Source: Roseicyclus sp.
GTDB taxonomy: Bacteria > Pseudomonadota > Alphaproteobacteria > Rhodobacterales > Rhodobacteraceae
Length of the DNA stretch: 64,000 nt
Direction: 5' to 3'
Assembly: GCA_018401965.1 (NCBI GenBank)
Contig: JAGYJU010000013.1
Location: forward strand, 62,001-126,000
A model generated the notes under the pieces. It was not told the origin of the DNA, did no database searches, and saw nothing but the letters and a program-made list of their open reading frames with translations. The position numbers were made by a program, and so were the translations under genes. Each line of letters starts with the position of its first letter. Position 1 is the first letter of the stretch. Shown piece by piece: positions 46,868 to 55,616 of this stretch.

Positions 46868-47638
46868 TTACACCTGCAAGACAGAGCTGACCAAAAGCTG
46901 CGTATAGGCGGCCTGCGGATCATCGAGAACCTGGTCGGTCAGCCCGGTTTCGATCACGCGCCCGTCCTTCATCACCATCAGACGGTCGGCCAAGAGCCGC
47001 ACCACCGCCAGGTCATGGGTGACCACGATGGCCGAAAGCCCCATGCGCCGCACCAGCCCCCGGATCAGATCGAGAAGCCGCGCCTGAACGCTGACATCAA
47101 GCCCCCCCGTCGGCTCGTCCATGAACACAAGACGCGGCCCGGTCACAAGGTTGCGCGCGATCTGCAGCCGCTGCTGCATCCCGCCCGAAAAGGCACTGGG
47201 CCGGTCATCGATGCGGCTGTCGCTGATTTCCACCCGGCCCAGCCAATCCACCGCCTGCGCGCGGATGTCGCCGTAATGGCGCGCGCCCACCGCCATCAGC
47301 CGTTCGCCCACGTTGCCGCCCGCGCTGATCCGCATGCGCAACCCGTCGCGCGGGTTCTGATGTACAAAGGCCCAATCGGTGCGGCCCAGCATGCGGCGTT
47401 CGGGTTCCGACATGGCCAGCACGTCGCGCGGCCCGTCGGCTCGGGTGTCAAAGATCACGCGCCCCGCATCGGGGGCCAGGTGACCGGCCAGGCAGTTAAG
47501 CAGCGTCGACTTGCCCGACCCGCTTTCGCCCACGATGCCCAGCACCTCGCCGGGGTAAAGCGTGAAGGACACATCGCTGCACCCGATCCGCCCGCCATAG
47601 CCCTTGGTCAGGGCCTGCACCTCCAACAATGGTGTCAC
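46868..47638 (-). CDS. phnK: C-P lyase ABC-type protein PhnK
   Basis: A 256-residue ABC ATPase-like protein that binds the PhnGHIJ core. Walker A GESGSGKST at about residues 38-46, signature FSGGMQQRLQIARNL and DEPTGGLDVS. The GTG at 47638 gives the family start (VTPLLEVQALTKGYGG) and overlaps a 21-codon coupled mini-ORF. A longer frame upstream is a run-through. Confidence 0.88.
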   Translation of the reverse strand: MTPLLEVQALTKGYGGRIGCSDVSFTLYPGEVLGIVGESGSGKSTLLNCLAGHLAPDAGRVIFDTRADGPRDVLAMSEPERRMLGRTDWAFVHQNPRDGLRMRISAGGNVGERLMAVGARHYGDIRAQAVDWLGRVEISDSRIDDRPSAFSGGMQQRLQIARNLVTGPRLVFMDEPTGGLDVSVQARLLDLIRGLVRRMGLSAIVVTHDLAVVRLLADRLMVMKDGRVIETGLTDQVLDDPQAAYTQLLVSSVLQV

Positions 47639-47700
47639 GCGGCACCCCCCTTCATCTTCCCGTAAATACGCACAGCGGCGCCTGCAATCCGCGCGGTCAT
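47635..47700 (-). CDS. 21-residue mini-ORF coupled to phnJ and phnK
   Basis: Encodes MTARIAGAAVRIYGKMKGGA plus one Ala. Its ATG overlaps the phnJ stop (ATGA) and its stop overlaps the phnK GTG start (GTGA), both by 4 bases. The double coupling fills the 61-base gap between phnJ and phnK and keeps ribosomes moving. It may encode a basic peptide or simply serve as a translational bridge; no family is known to me. Confidence 0.4.
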   Translation of the reverse strand: MTARIAGAAVRIYGKMKGGAA

Positions 47701-48527
47701 GCCGCCGCCTCGCAGCGCGCGCCGCAGTAATCGGTGTCGGAACACACGAACATCCGCGTGCCCGCGTCATCGGTGATCACCTCGTCCAGGTAGGTGTCTT
47801 CCGCCCCGCAGAGCGCGCAGGGATGGGGCGCTTTCGACGGGTCGAACGGGTGATCCTCGAAATCGAGGCTGACAACCCGCGTATGGGGCGGCACCGCGTA
47901 GATCCGCTGTTCGCGCCCCGCGCCGAACAGTTGCAGCGCGGCACTTTCCAGCTTGGGATTGTCGAATTTCGGGATCGGCGAGGGCGACATCACGTAGCGA
48001 TCCTCGACCATGACCGGGTAGGAATAGGCGGTCGCGATCTCGCCGTGGCGCGCGATATCCTCGTAAAGCTTCACATGCATCAACCCGTAGTCCTGCAACG
48101 CGTGCATCTTGCGGGTTTCCACCTCCGAGGGTTCCAGGAACCGCAGCGGCTCTGGCATCGGCACCTGGTAGACCAGGATCTGGTCCTCGGTCAGCAGCGT
48201 TTCGGGAATGCGGTGGCGGGTCTGGATGATGGTGGCCTCCGCGGTCTTTTCGGTCACGGCGATCTGGGCGGTCTTTTCAAAGAACTTGCGGATCGACACC
48301 GCGTTGGTGGTGTCGTCCGCGCCCTGATCGATCACCTTGAGCGTATCCTCGGGCGTCAGGCAGGCGGCGCTGACCTGCACGCCGCCGGTGCCCCAGCCAT
48401 AGGGCATCGGCATCTCGCGCGACGCAAAGGGCACCTGGTAGCCCGGCACCGCCACGCCCTTGAGGATCGCGCGGCGGATCATCCGCTTGGTCTGCTCATC
48501 GAGATAGGCGAAATTGTACTCGGTCAT
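47697..48527 (-). CDS. phnJ: C-P lyase catalytic subunit PhnJ
   Basis: A 276-residue radical-SAM enzyme that cleaves the carbon-phosphorus bond. It has the C-terminal cysteine set CALCGAEDTYL and CSDTDYCGARC (Cys237, Cys240, Cys262, Cys268), matching the cluster ligands and catalytic cysteine of the E. coli enzyme. The central region (GVQVSAACLTPEDTLKVIDQ; PFASREMPMPYGWGTGGVQ) is also typical. Its start overlaps the phnI stop by 4 bases. Part of the PhnGHIJ core. Confidence 0.94.
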   Translation of the reverse strand: MTEYNFAYLDEQTKRMIRRAILKGVAVPGYQVPFASREMPMPYGWGTGGVQVSAACLTPEDTLKVIDQGADDTTNAVSIRKFFEKTAQIAVTEKTAEATIIQTRHRIPETLLTEDQILVYQVPMPEPLRFLEPSEVETRKMHALQDYGLMHVKLYEDIARHGEIATAYSYPVMVEDRYVMSPSPIPKFDNPKLESAALQLFGAGREQRIYAVPPHTRVVSLDFEDHPFDPSKAPHPCALCGAEDTYLDEVITDDAGTRMFVCSDTDYCGARCEAAA

Positions 48528-49615
48528 TCCGCGGCCTCCTGGCGGGTGGCCTGCATCGCCTCGGCGCGCAGGCGGCGGATCAATTCCAGCTCGGATTGGA
48601 AATCGACGTAATGGGGCAGCTTGATATGTTCCAAGAACCCCGTCGCCTGCACATTATCGGCATGATAGAGAACGAATTCAACGTCTTGCGCCGGCGCGCC
48701 CTCGTTGTCTTCGCCCAGTTCTTCCCAGCGCAGCGCGCGGTCGACCAGCGCCATGGAGATCGCCTTGCGTTCCGATTGGCCAAAGACAAGCCCGTAGCCG
48801 CGGGTGAATTGCGGCGGCTCGGTCTTGGACCCGGTGAACTGGTTCACCGTTTCGCATTCGGTCAGCACCATCTCGCCCAGCTCGATGGCAAAGCCCAGTT
48901 CGGGGATGTCCATCTCCACCGGCACGCTGCCGATGCGCAGTTCGCCCACGAAAGGGTGGTTCTTGCCGTAACCGCGCTGGGTGGAATAGGCCATCGACAG
49001 CACGAAGCCTTCGTCGCCGCGCGCTAGGGCTTGCAGCCGCAGCGGCCTGTCGGCGGGAAAATCCAGCGGCTCGCGCGTCAGGTCGCGCGGCGTGTCTGGG
49101 CCATCGGGGTTAGACTGGATCAGGTCTTCGCGCGCCAGAAAGCCGGTGACATGGGGCAGATCGCCCTCGGCCGGGGGGGCCATGGGCGGCGCGGGCGGGG
49201 CCAGCCCTTCGGCGGCCAGCGTGAAATCGAGCAAACGGTGGGTATAGTCAAAGGTCGGCCCAAGGATCTGGCCACCGGGCAGATCCTTGAAGGTGGCCGA
49301 AATGCGCCGGTCACAGGCCATGGCGGCGGTGTCGACCGGGTGGCTTGCGCCAAAGCGCGGCAGCGTGGTGCGATAGGCGCGGATCAGAAACACCGCCTCG
49401 ATCAGGTCGCCGCGCGCCTGCTTGATCGCCAGCGCCGCAAGATCGGGGTCATAGAGCGACCCCTCGGCCATCACCCGGCCCACCGCCAGCGCCAGCTGTT
49501 CGCGGATCTGCGCGATCGACAGTTCCGCCACGCCCAGATCGCCGCGCCGGTCCTCGGCCAGCCAGGCATGGGCATTGTCGATGGCGCGTTCGCCGCCCTT
49601 GACCGCAACATACAT
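48524..49615 (-). CDS. phnI: C-P lyase core protein PhnI
   Basis: A 363-residue core subunit, beginning MYVAVKGGERAIDNAHAWLA, the standard PhnI start, with LGFAIELGEMVLTECETVNQ and the late VDFQSELELIRRLRAEAM. PhnI exchanges the adenine of ATP for the phosphonate. It follows phnH by 3 bases. Confidence 0.93.
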   Translation of the reverse strand: MYVAVKGGERAIDNAHAWLAEDRRGDLGVAELSIAQIREQLALAVGRVMAEGSLYDPDLAALAIKQARGDLIEAVFLIRAYRTTLPRFGASHPVDTAAMACDRRISATFKDLPGGQILGPTFDYTHRLLDFTLAAEGLAPPAPPMAPPAEGDLPHVTGFLAREDLIQSNPDGPDTPRDLTREPLDFPADRPLRLQALARGDEGFVLSMAYSTQRGYGKNHPFVGELRIGSVPVEMDIPELGFAIELGEMVLTECETVNQFTGSKTEPPQFTRGYGLVFGQSERKAISMALVDRALRWEELGEDNEGAPAQDVEFVLYHADNVQATGFLEHIKLPHYVDFQSELELIRRLRAEAMQATRQEAAE

Positions 49616-49618
49616 CGC

Positions 49619-50185
49619 CTAACCCTCCACGCGGGTGCTGCGCGAAAGACCGGCCAGGCGGTCGCCGCAGGTGAAATAGCAATCGAACCCCAAGGGAAAG
49701 CGGCGGCGGTTCTGTTGAAAGGCCGCAAGCTCGGGCAGGGAGAGCTGCGCGCTGTCCTTGATGCCGGGGCCGGTCAGCGTCGCGCCGGTCTGCGACAGCG
49801 CGCCCATCTCGACGATCAGGGTTGCGGACCGGTCGGGGTATTCGGCGGTGCCGATCGAAAACCGGTCGACCGGGGCCAGCGCGGCCCAGCTGCCCAGCGC
49901 GAACATCGCACGCTCCGGCGCCACGAAGGGCGCGCCGGTGTGAAAGGTGATCCAACCGCGCAAGGCGTCACTGTCATGCGACGGCGCTAGGTACAGCGGC
50001 GTCGTGGTGTCGCAAAGCGTCAGGATCAGGCCCGCCGCCGCAACCGATGCGGGCGCAGGCGCCGCAATCCCGGCAAGGGTTTCGATCCGGCCGGGCCGCG
50101 CCATGGCCTGCAGGGCGGCGCGAAAGGCGCGTGCGCCGTCGCGGGCGGGGTCGGTAAAACCGCCGTCAAGATGGGTGATGGTCAT
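49619..50185 (-). CDS. phnH: C-P lyase core protein PhnH
   Basis: A 188-residue protein with the PhnH pattern GGFTDPARDGARAFRAALQA and MARPGRIETL near the start, and LPELAAFQQNRRRFPLGFDC near the end. It binds within the PhnGHIJ complex. Starts 3 bases after phnG. Confidence 0.92.
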   Translation of the reverse strand: MTITHLDGGFTDPARDGARAFRAALQAMARPGRIETLAGIAAPAPASVAAAGLILTLCDTTTPLYLAPSHDSDALRGWITFHTGAPFVAPERAMFALGSWAALAPVDRFSIGTAEYPDRSATLIVEMGALSQTGATLTGPGIKDSAQLSLPELAAFQQNRRRFPLGFDCYFTCGDRLAGLSRSTRVEG

Positions 50186-50188
50186 CGG

Positions 50189-50653
50189 TCAATCCCCCCG
50201 AACCATGGTGAAGAACTCGACCTTGGTGGCGGCGGCGCGCGCGGCGCGGGCGTTGCGGTGCGCCTCTGCCTCGGCCTTGAGCGGGGCGAGGATCGCGGCG
50301 TCGATCGCCGCGCCCTGCCCGTCCTGGCATAGCGCGTCGATCAGGGCGACGGCGCGCGCGGCATCGCGACTGCGGCCCTGCACATGGCCATGGCCCACCG
50401 CGCCGCTGGCCAGCCGGACCGAACAGCGCGTCACCGTCACCTCGCCCAGGTTGAAGGGCGCACCAACGGCCCCGGCCCGGCCCCGCACCATCACGGTGCC
50501 GACTTCCGGCGCGCGCAGCGTGTCATGGGCCGGCGGCGTCGGTTGATAGGCCGCCCAAAGCGCACAGAGCCGGTCAGCGGGCGCGCGCGCCAGCGTCGAA
50601 AGCCGCGCCTTGCGCACCAGGGTCTCGGGATCTTTGGGGTCGGTGACATACAT
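50189..50653 (-). CDS. phnG: C-P lyase core protein PhnG
   Basis: A 154-residue protein. PhnG features include the early VRKARLSTLARAPADRLCAL, RGRAGAVGAPFNLGEVTVTR and LASGAVGHGHVQGRSRDAAR. First gene of the phnGHIJKLN unit and divergent from phnF. The ribosome site is weak. It completes the C-P lyase core together with phnHIJ. Confidence 0.9.
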   Translation of the reverse strand: MYVTDPKDPETLVRKARLSTLARAPADRLCALWAAYQPTPPAHDTLRAPEVGTVMVRGRAGAVGAPFNLGEVTVTRCSVRLASGAVGHGHVQGRSRDAARAVALIDALCQDGQGAAIDAAILAPLKAEAEAHRNARAARAAATKVEFFTMVRGD

Positions 50654-50660
50654 CTTGGCA

Positions 50661-50690
50661 AGTTGTCCATTTATTTATACAACTATACAA
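50661..50690. promoter_or_regulatory. Repeats in the phnG/phnF intergenic region
   Basis: The only AT-rich stretch here. It contains AGTTGT (50661-50666) and its inverse ACAACT (50679-50684), and a direct repeat TATACAA (50676-50682, 50684-50690). Such GT-A-T-A-C-type elements suit HutC-subfamily GntR regulators. PhnF is the obvious binder, covering the phnG promoter (a possible -10, TATAAA, is within it on the minus strand). Confidence 0.5.
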
Positions 50691-50751
50691 ATTCAATCTC
50701 ACAGGTGCCGCCCTGCCGCAAGGGCCGTTCCATGAAGTTTTGGTGACACCG

Positions 50752-51468
50752 ATGGGCCGATCCACGCTCTGGACTGCGATCCGCGACCATATTTCCGAAG
50801 ACATCGCGCGCGGCCATTACGCGCCCGGCGACCGTCTGCCGACCGAGGCGCAGTTGTCGGACCGCTTTGGCGTCAACCGCCACACGGTACGGCGCGCGCT
50901 GGCCGCCCTGGCCGAGGCGGGCACGGTTCACGCCCGGCGCGGCGCGGGTGTCTTCGTGCGCCACCGCCCCACCGCCTATCCGCTGGGCCGCAGGGTGCGG
51001 TTCCACCAGAACCTGACGGCGGCGGGCCGGGTGCCGGATCGGCGCATCCTTTTGCTGGAAACCCGCACCGCCGATACCGACGAGGCGGCGGCGCTGCGCC
51101 TGGAGCCGGCCGCCATGGTGCATGTCTACGAAGGCTTGAGCCTTGCCGATGGCACGCCCATCGCGCTGTTCCGGTCGGTGTTTCCGGCAGCACGTTTTCC
51201 GGGCATGATCGCGGCGCTGCGCGACAGCCAATCGGTGACGGCGGGCTTTGCCGCGCATGGGCTGGCCGATTACACCCGCGCCAGCACCGAAATCACCGCC
51301 AAGCCCGCGACCCCGACCTTGGCCGCGCAGCTGCACCTGCCCGCAGGCGCCGCGATCTTGCGCACGGTGGCGGTGAATATCGATGCAACCGGCGCGCCGG
51401 TCGAATTCGGCCGCACCTGGTTTGCGGGCGACCGGGTGGCGCTGACCCTTGGGGCAGACGGGCTCTAG
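50752..51468 (+). CDS. phnF: GntR-family (HutC-type) phosphonate regulator PhnF
   Basis: A 238-residue repressor. The N-terminal winged helix reads HYAPGDRLPTEAQLSDRFGV and HTVRRALAALAEAG at about residues 22-60; a UTRA ligand-binding domain fills residues 85-235. It diverges from phnG and would repress the C-P lyase genes, with a ligand releasing it. The ATG at 50752 is preferred over TTG 50740 and GTG 50743, all in frame; which is used is not certain. Its end overlaps the MarR gene tail to tail by 4 bases. Confidence 0.87.
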   Translation: MGRSTLWTAIRDHISEDIARGHYAPGDRLPTEAQLSDRFGVNRHTVRRALAALAEAGTVHARRGAGVFVRHRPTAYPLGRRVRFHQNLTAAGRVPDRRILLLETRTADTDEAAALRLEPAAMVHVYEGLSLADGTPIALFRSVFPAARFPGMIAALRDSQSVTAGFAAHGLADYTRASTEITAKPATPTLAAQLHLPAGAAILRTVAVNIDATGAPVEFGRTWFAGDRVALTLGADGL

Positions 51469-51908
51469 CGCGCGGCGATGATGGCGCGCAACACCCGCGT
51501 CAGGTCACCGGCCGCCCCTGCCCCAAGCCTTTGGCGCAAGGCCAGGTCGTAGTCGCGGGCACAGAGCCCGATCTCGGCGAAAACCCCCTGCCCCCGGTCG
51601 GTCAGGTCGAGGATTTCGGCGCGCCCGTCCGTGTCCGACGGGCGGCGGCGCAACAGCCCGCCCCGGTCCAGCGCCGCGACCGCGCGGCTGACCTTGGTCT
51701 TTTCCACATGGCTGATCGCGCAGATGTCGCGCGCCGTCATCGCGCCGAACCGGCCGAGGTTGGCCAGCACACGCCACTGGGTCCGGGTCAAGCCGTAGCG
51801 GTCGCGGTAGATTTCCTGAAACCCCAGCGATGCCGCCTCGGCCGCCTGGTTGAGAAGGTAGGGCAGAAACTCGTCAAGGTCGAAACCGGGGCGGTCTTGG
51901 TCAGTCAT
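51465..51908 (-). CDS. MarR-family regulator, probably of the homogentisate operon
   Basis: A 147-residue MarR regulator with winged-helix DNA-binding region TRTQWRVLANLGRFGAMTAR and ISHVEKTKVSRAVAALDRGG, and the wing RRRPSDTDGRAEILDLTDRG. It diverges from hmgA, and a perfect inverted repeat lies in the shared promoter region. It probably represses hmgA and fahA until an aromatic ligand, such as homogentisate, binds. Confidence 0.82.
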   Translation of the reverse strand: MTDQDRPGFDLDEFLPYLLNQAAEAASLGFQEIYRDRYGLTRTQWRVLANLGRFGAMTARDICAISHVEKTKVSRAVAALDRGGLLRRRPSDTDGRAEILDLTDRGQGVFAEIGLCARDYDLALRQRLGAGAAGDLTRVLRAIIAAR

Positions 51909-51960
51909 GGCATCGGGTCCAGGGCGCGCGCGGGGCGCAGAGGGGTGTCGCAACACTAGG

Positions 51961-51988
51961 TTGACCTGGTTGCATTCGCAACTATAAA
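51961..51988 (+). promoter_or_regulatory. hmgA promoter with MarR operator in the spacer
   Basis: TTGACC (51961-51966) and TATAAA (51983-51988) are 16 bases apart. Between them lies the perfect inverted repeat GTTGC-ATTC-GCAAC (51969-51982), placed where a repressor would block RNA polymerase. The divergent MarR gene starts 52 bases upstream. Confidence 0.7.
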
Positions 51989-52023
51989 GGGTGCAGCCAC
52001 CACCCCCACCCCAACGCCGCGAG

Positions 52024-53391
52024 ATGGCCATGACCCAAGCGCCCCTATCCGATGGCATGATCCGCGCGCCTCAGCGCCCCGGCCCGCATCCGGGCTACAT
52101 GCCCGGGTTCGGCAATGATTTCGAAACCGAGGCGCTGCCGGGGGCCCTGCCGCAGGGCATGAACAGCCCGCAGAAATGCAATTACGGGCTTTACGGCGAA
52201 CAGCTTTCGGGCACGGCCTTTACCGCGCCGAGCCACCAGAATGAACGCACCTGGTGCTACCGCATCCGGCCCAGCGTGAAACACACCCACCGTTTCACGA
52301 AGATCGAGGTGCCGCATTGGCGATCGGCCCCCTGTATCGACCCTGAGATCATCAGCCTTGGGCAATACCGCTGGGACCCGCTGGCGGTGCCCGATCAGCC
52401 GCTGACCTGGATCACCGGCATGCGCACCATGACCACGGCGGGCGATGTGAACACACAGACCGGCATGGCAAGCCATGTCTACCTGGTGACCGCCTCGATG
52501 GAAGACGCCTATTTCTATTCCGCCGACGGCGAATTGCTGGTGGTGCCGCAACAGGGGCGGTTGCGGTTCTGCACCGAACTGGGCGTCATCGACGTGGCCC
52601 CGCAGGAAATCGCGATCCTGCCGCGCGGGCTGGTCTACCGGGTCGAAGTGCTGGAAGGCCCGTGCCGTGGCTTTGTCTGTGAAAACTACGGGCAGAAATT
52701 CACCCTGCCCGGGCGCGGCCCGATCGGGGCCAATTGCATGGCCAACCCGCGCGATTTCAAGACGCCCGTGGCCGCCTTCGAGGACCGCGACGCGCCGTCG
52801 AGCGTGACGGTGAAATGGTGCGGGCAATTCCACGAAACCCGCATCGGCCACAGCCCGCTGGACGTGGTGGCCTGGCACGGCAATTACGCGCCCTGCAAAT
52901 ACGACCTGCGCAGCTATTGCCCGGTGGGCGCGGTGTTGTTCGACCACCCCGACCCGTCGATCTTTACCGTGCTGACCGCGCCCTCCGGCATCGAGGGGAC
53001 GGCGAACATCGATTTCGTGCTGTTCCGCGACCGCTGGATGGTGGCCGAAAACACCTTTCGCCCGCCCTGGTACCACAAGAATGTCATGTCCGAACTGATG
53101 GGCAACATCCACGGCGTCTATGACGCCAAGCCCAAGGGTTTTGTTCCCGGCGGCCTGTCGCTGCACAATTGCATGTTGCCCCATGGGCCCGACAAGACCG
53201 CCTTCGAGGGCGCCTCCAATGCCGATCTGCGCCCCGAAAAGCTGGCCGATACCATGTCCTTCATGTTCGAGACCCGCTTTCCCCAGCACCTGACGCCATT
53301 CGCGGCCACGGCCGGACATTTGCAGGAAGATTACATCGATTGCTGGGGCAGCCTCGACAAGACCTTCGACGGCACGCCGGGGGTCAAGTGA
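52024..53391 (+). CDS. hmgA: Homogentisate 1,2-dioxygenase
   Basis: A 455-residue iron dioxygenase that opens the ring of homogentisate to maleylacetoacetate in tyrosine and phenylalanine breakdown. It has the family start [20 protein letters not shown], the cupin core [15 protein letters not shown] and the C-terminal iron-binding region [20 protein letters not shown] followed by [13 protein letters not shown]. The ATG at 52024 (or 52030) fits; the GTG at 51991 would place the start in the promoter region. It overlaps fahA by one base (TGATG). Confidence 0.94.
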   Translation: MAMTQAPLSDGMIRAPQRPGPHPGYMPGFGNDFETEALPGALPQGMNSPQKCNYGLYGEQLSGTAFTAPSHQNERTWCYRIRPSVKHTHRFTKIEVPHWRSAPCIDPEIISLGQYRWDPLAVPDQPLTWITGMRTMTTAGDVNTQTGMASHVYLVTASMEDAYFYSADGELLVVPQQGRLRFCTELGVIDVAPQEIAILPRGLVYRVEVLEGPCRGFVCENYGQKFTLPGRGPIGANCMANPRDFKTPVAAFEDRDAPSSVTVKWCGQFHETRIGHSPLDVVAWHGNYAPCKYDLRSYCPVGAVLFDHPDPSIFTVLTAPSGIEGTANIDFVLFRDRWMVAENTFRPPWYHKNVMSELMGNIHGVYDAKPKGFVPGGLSLHNCMLPHGPDKTAFEGASNADLRPEKLADTMSFMFETRFPQHLTPFAATAGHLQEDYIDCWGSLDKTFDGTPGVK

Positions 53392-54646
53392 TGGGCCTGA
53401 TCCCGTCCTGGGTCGCGGGCGCGAATGACCCGGCCTGTCCCTTTCCGCTGAACAACCTGCCCTGCGGGGTGTTTTCGTCACCGGGCGGCGATCCGCGCTG
53501 CGGCGTGGCGATCGGGGATTTCGTGCTGGATGTCGCGGGCCTGGAACAGGCGGGGCTGATCCACCTGGCGGGGGGACCGCTTTTGGACGTGCCCTTTTGG
53601 AACGAGGTGATGGAGGCCGGGCCAGAGGTCTGGGCGGCACTGCGCCAGCAGCTGACGCTCTTGTTGGCGGCGGATGTGGCGCCGCGCGACAAGGTGGCCC
53701 CCTTCCTGGTGCCGCTGGCACAGGTGACGTTGCACATGCCGTTCCTGGTGGCGGAATACACCGATTTCTACGCCGGTCGGCACCATGCGACCAATGTCGG
53801 CACGATGTTTCGCGGGCCCGAGTACGCCCTGCCGCCCAACTGGCTGCATATGCCCATCGGCTACAACGGGCGGGCGTCTTCGGTGGTGGTGTCGGGCACC
53901 CTGTCCGCCGCCCCTGGGGGCAGGTGAAGGGCCCCGATGACGCGGTGCCGCGCTTTGCGCCCTCGGCCCGGTTCGACATCGAGCTGGAACTGGGCGCGGT
54001 CGTGGGCGTGCCGTCAACCGGACCGGTCAGCGTGGCCGAAGCCGATGCCATGATCTTTGGCTATGTCTTGTTGAACGACTGGTCGGCGCGCGACATCCAG
54101 GCCTGGGAATACCAGCCGCTTGGCCCGTTCCAGGCCAAGGCCACCGCGACAACGATCAGCCCCTGGATCGTGACCAAAGCCGCGCTGGAACCGTTTCGGG
54201 TGCCGACTCCGCCCCGCGAGCTGCCGCTTTTGCCGCATCTGCACGAACCCGGCCCCCTGCTCTATGATATCGCGCTGTCCATCACCCTGACGCCGCAGGG
54301 GGGCGCGGCCACGACCCTGTCGCGCACAAGCTCGGCGGAACTGTATTATTCCGCTGCCCAGCAACTGGCCCATCACAGCACCTGTGGCTGCCCGATGACC
54401 ACCGGCGACCTGCTGGGGTCAGGCACGATTTCGGGGCCGGGCAAGGCCAATCGCGGCAGCCTTCTGGAACTTGGTTGGGGCGGGCAAGAGCCCGTCGCCA
54501 TCGCGGGCGGCAGCCGCAGCTTCGTGGAAGATTTCGACACCGTCACCCTGCAGGGCGCGGCGCAGGGCGCGGGGTTCACCATCGGCTTCGGCGCGTGCAC
54601 GGGTCAGGTTCTGCCCGCGCTGGCCGATCCCTACGCACGCCCATAG
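53391..54646 (+). CDS. fahA: Fumarylacetoacetase (one frame break)
   Basis: FahA hydrolyses fumarylacetoacetate to fumarate and acetoacetate. The first frame gives [40 protein letters not shown] and LPPNWLHMPIGYNGRASSVV, then stops early at 53927. The second frame continues without loss as GQVKGPDDAVPRFAPSARFD, LLNDWSARDIQAWEYQPLGP and GCPMTTGDLLGSGTISGPG. Adding one C to the CCC at 53899-53901 restores the family's VVVSGTPVRRPWGQ at the join. Restored length about 418 residues. All metal and catalytic regions are present on one side or the other. Confidence 0.85.
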
Positions 54647-54659
54647 GAAAGGATACGAC

Positions 54660-55610
54660 ATGGCCAAGGCCTTTGCCTCGCAAGGCGACATGGACGACAA
54701 GACGATCAGCTTTGTCGAAATCGGGCCGGGGCTTTATGCCTTTACCGCCGAAGGCGATCCCAATTCCGGTGTCATCATCGGCGATGACAGCGTCATGGTG
54801 ATCGAGGCGCAGGCAACCCCGCGCCTGGCGCAAAAGGTGATCGACTGCATCCGCGGTGTCACCGACAAGCCGATCTCGCATCTGGTGCTGACCCATTACC
54901 ACGCGGTGCGGGTTCTGGGTGCCTCGGCCTATGGCGCGGATCAGATCATCATGTCGGATGCCGCGCGCGCCATGGTCGTCGAACGCGGGCAGGAAGATTG
55001 GGACAGCGAATTCCAACGCTTTCCGCGCCTGTTCCAGGGCCATGACAGCATCCCCGGCCTGACCTGGCCCACCACCACCTTCCGCGGCAAGATGAGCGTG
55101 TTCCTGGGCAGCCGGCGGGTGGATATCCTGCAGCTTGGCCGCGCCCATACGGCGGGCGACGCGGTGATCCACGTCGCCGATGCGGGCGTCATGTTCACCG
55201 GCGATATCGTCGAGGCGCATTCGGCCTGCTATTGCGGCGACGGCCATTTCGCCGATTGGGGCAAGACGCTGGATGCGATCGGCCGCCATGACCTCGATGC
55301 CATCGCGCCGGGACGCGGCGATGCGGTGATCGGGCGCGAGGCGGTGAACGGCGCGCTGGACCGGACGCGCGATTTCGTCGACAGCACCTATCGCCCGGTG
55401 GCGCGTGTCGCCGCGCGCGGCGGCAGCCTGCGCGAGGCCTGGGAGGCATGCCGCGCCGCCTGCGACCCCAAGTTCAGCGATTACGCGATTTACGAACATT
55501 GCCTGCCCTTCAACGTGGCCCGCGCCTATGACGAGGCACGCGGGCTTGACCACCCCCGCATCTGGACCGCTGCCCGCGATCTGGAGATGTGGGCCGCGTT
55601 GCAGGGCTGA
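54660..55610 (+). CDS. MBL-fold metallo-hydrolase of the homogentisate cluster
   Basis: A 316-residue metallo-beta-lactamase-fold protein. The usual HxHxDH motif is altered to THYHAVRVLGASAYG (about residues 79-93), with the Asp-His pair missing; a later GRAHTAGDAVIHV and FTGDIVEAHSACYCGDGHFA are kept. It may bind one metal or have a different reaction. It sits between fahA and a FAD hydroxylase in a conserved order known from Rhodobacterales. A GAAAGGA site precedes the ATG. Confidence 0.8.
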   Translation: MAKAFASQGDMDDKTISFVEIGPGLYAFTAEGDPNSGVIIGDDSVMVIEAQATPRLAQKVIDCIRGVTDKPISHLVLTHYHAVRVLGASAYGADQIIMSDAARAMVVERGQEDWDSEFQRFPRLFQGHDSIPGLTWPTTTFRGKMSVFLGSRRVDILQLGRAHTAGDAVIHVADAGVMFTGDIVEAHSACYCGDGHFADWGKTLDAIGRHDLDAIAPGRGDAVIGREAVNGALDRTRDFVDSTYRPVARVAARGGSLREAWEACRAACDPKFSDYAIYEHCLPFNVARAYDEARGLDHPRIWTAARDLEMWAALQG

Positions 55611-55616
55611 CCGATC

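Noticed and set aside
50740-50751. TTG or GTG start for PhnF
   Set aside because: In frame, but they add only a few residues and have no better ribosome site than the ATG at 50752; kept as an alternative only.
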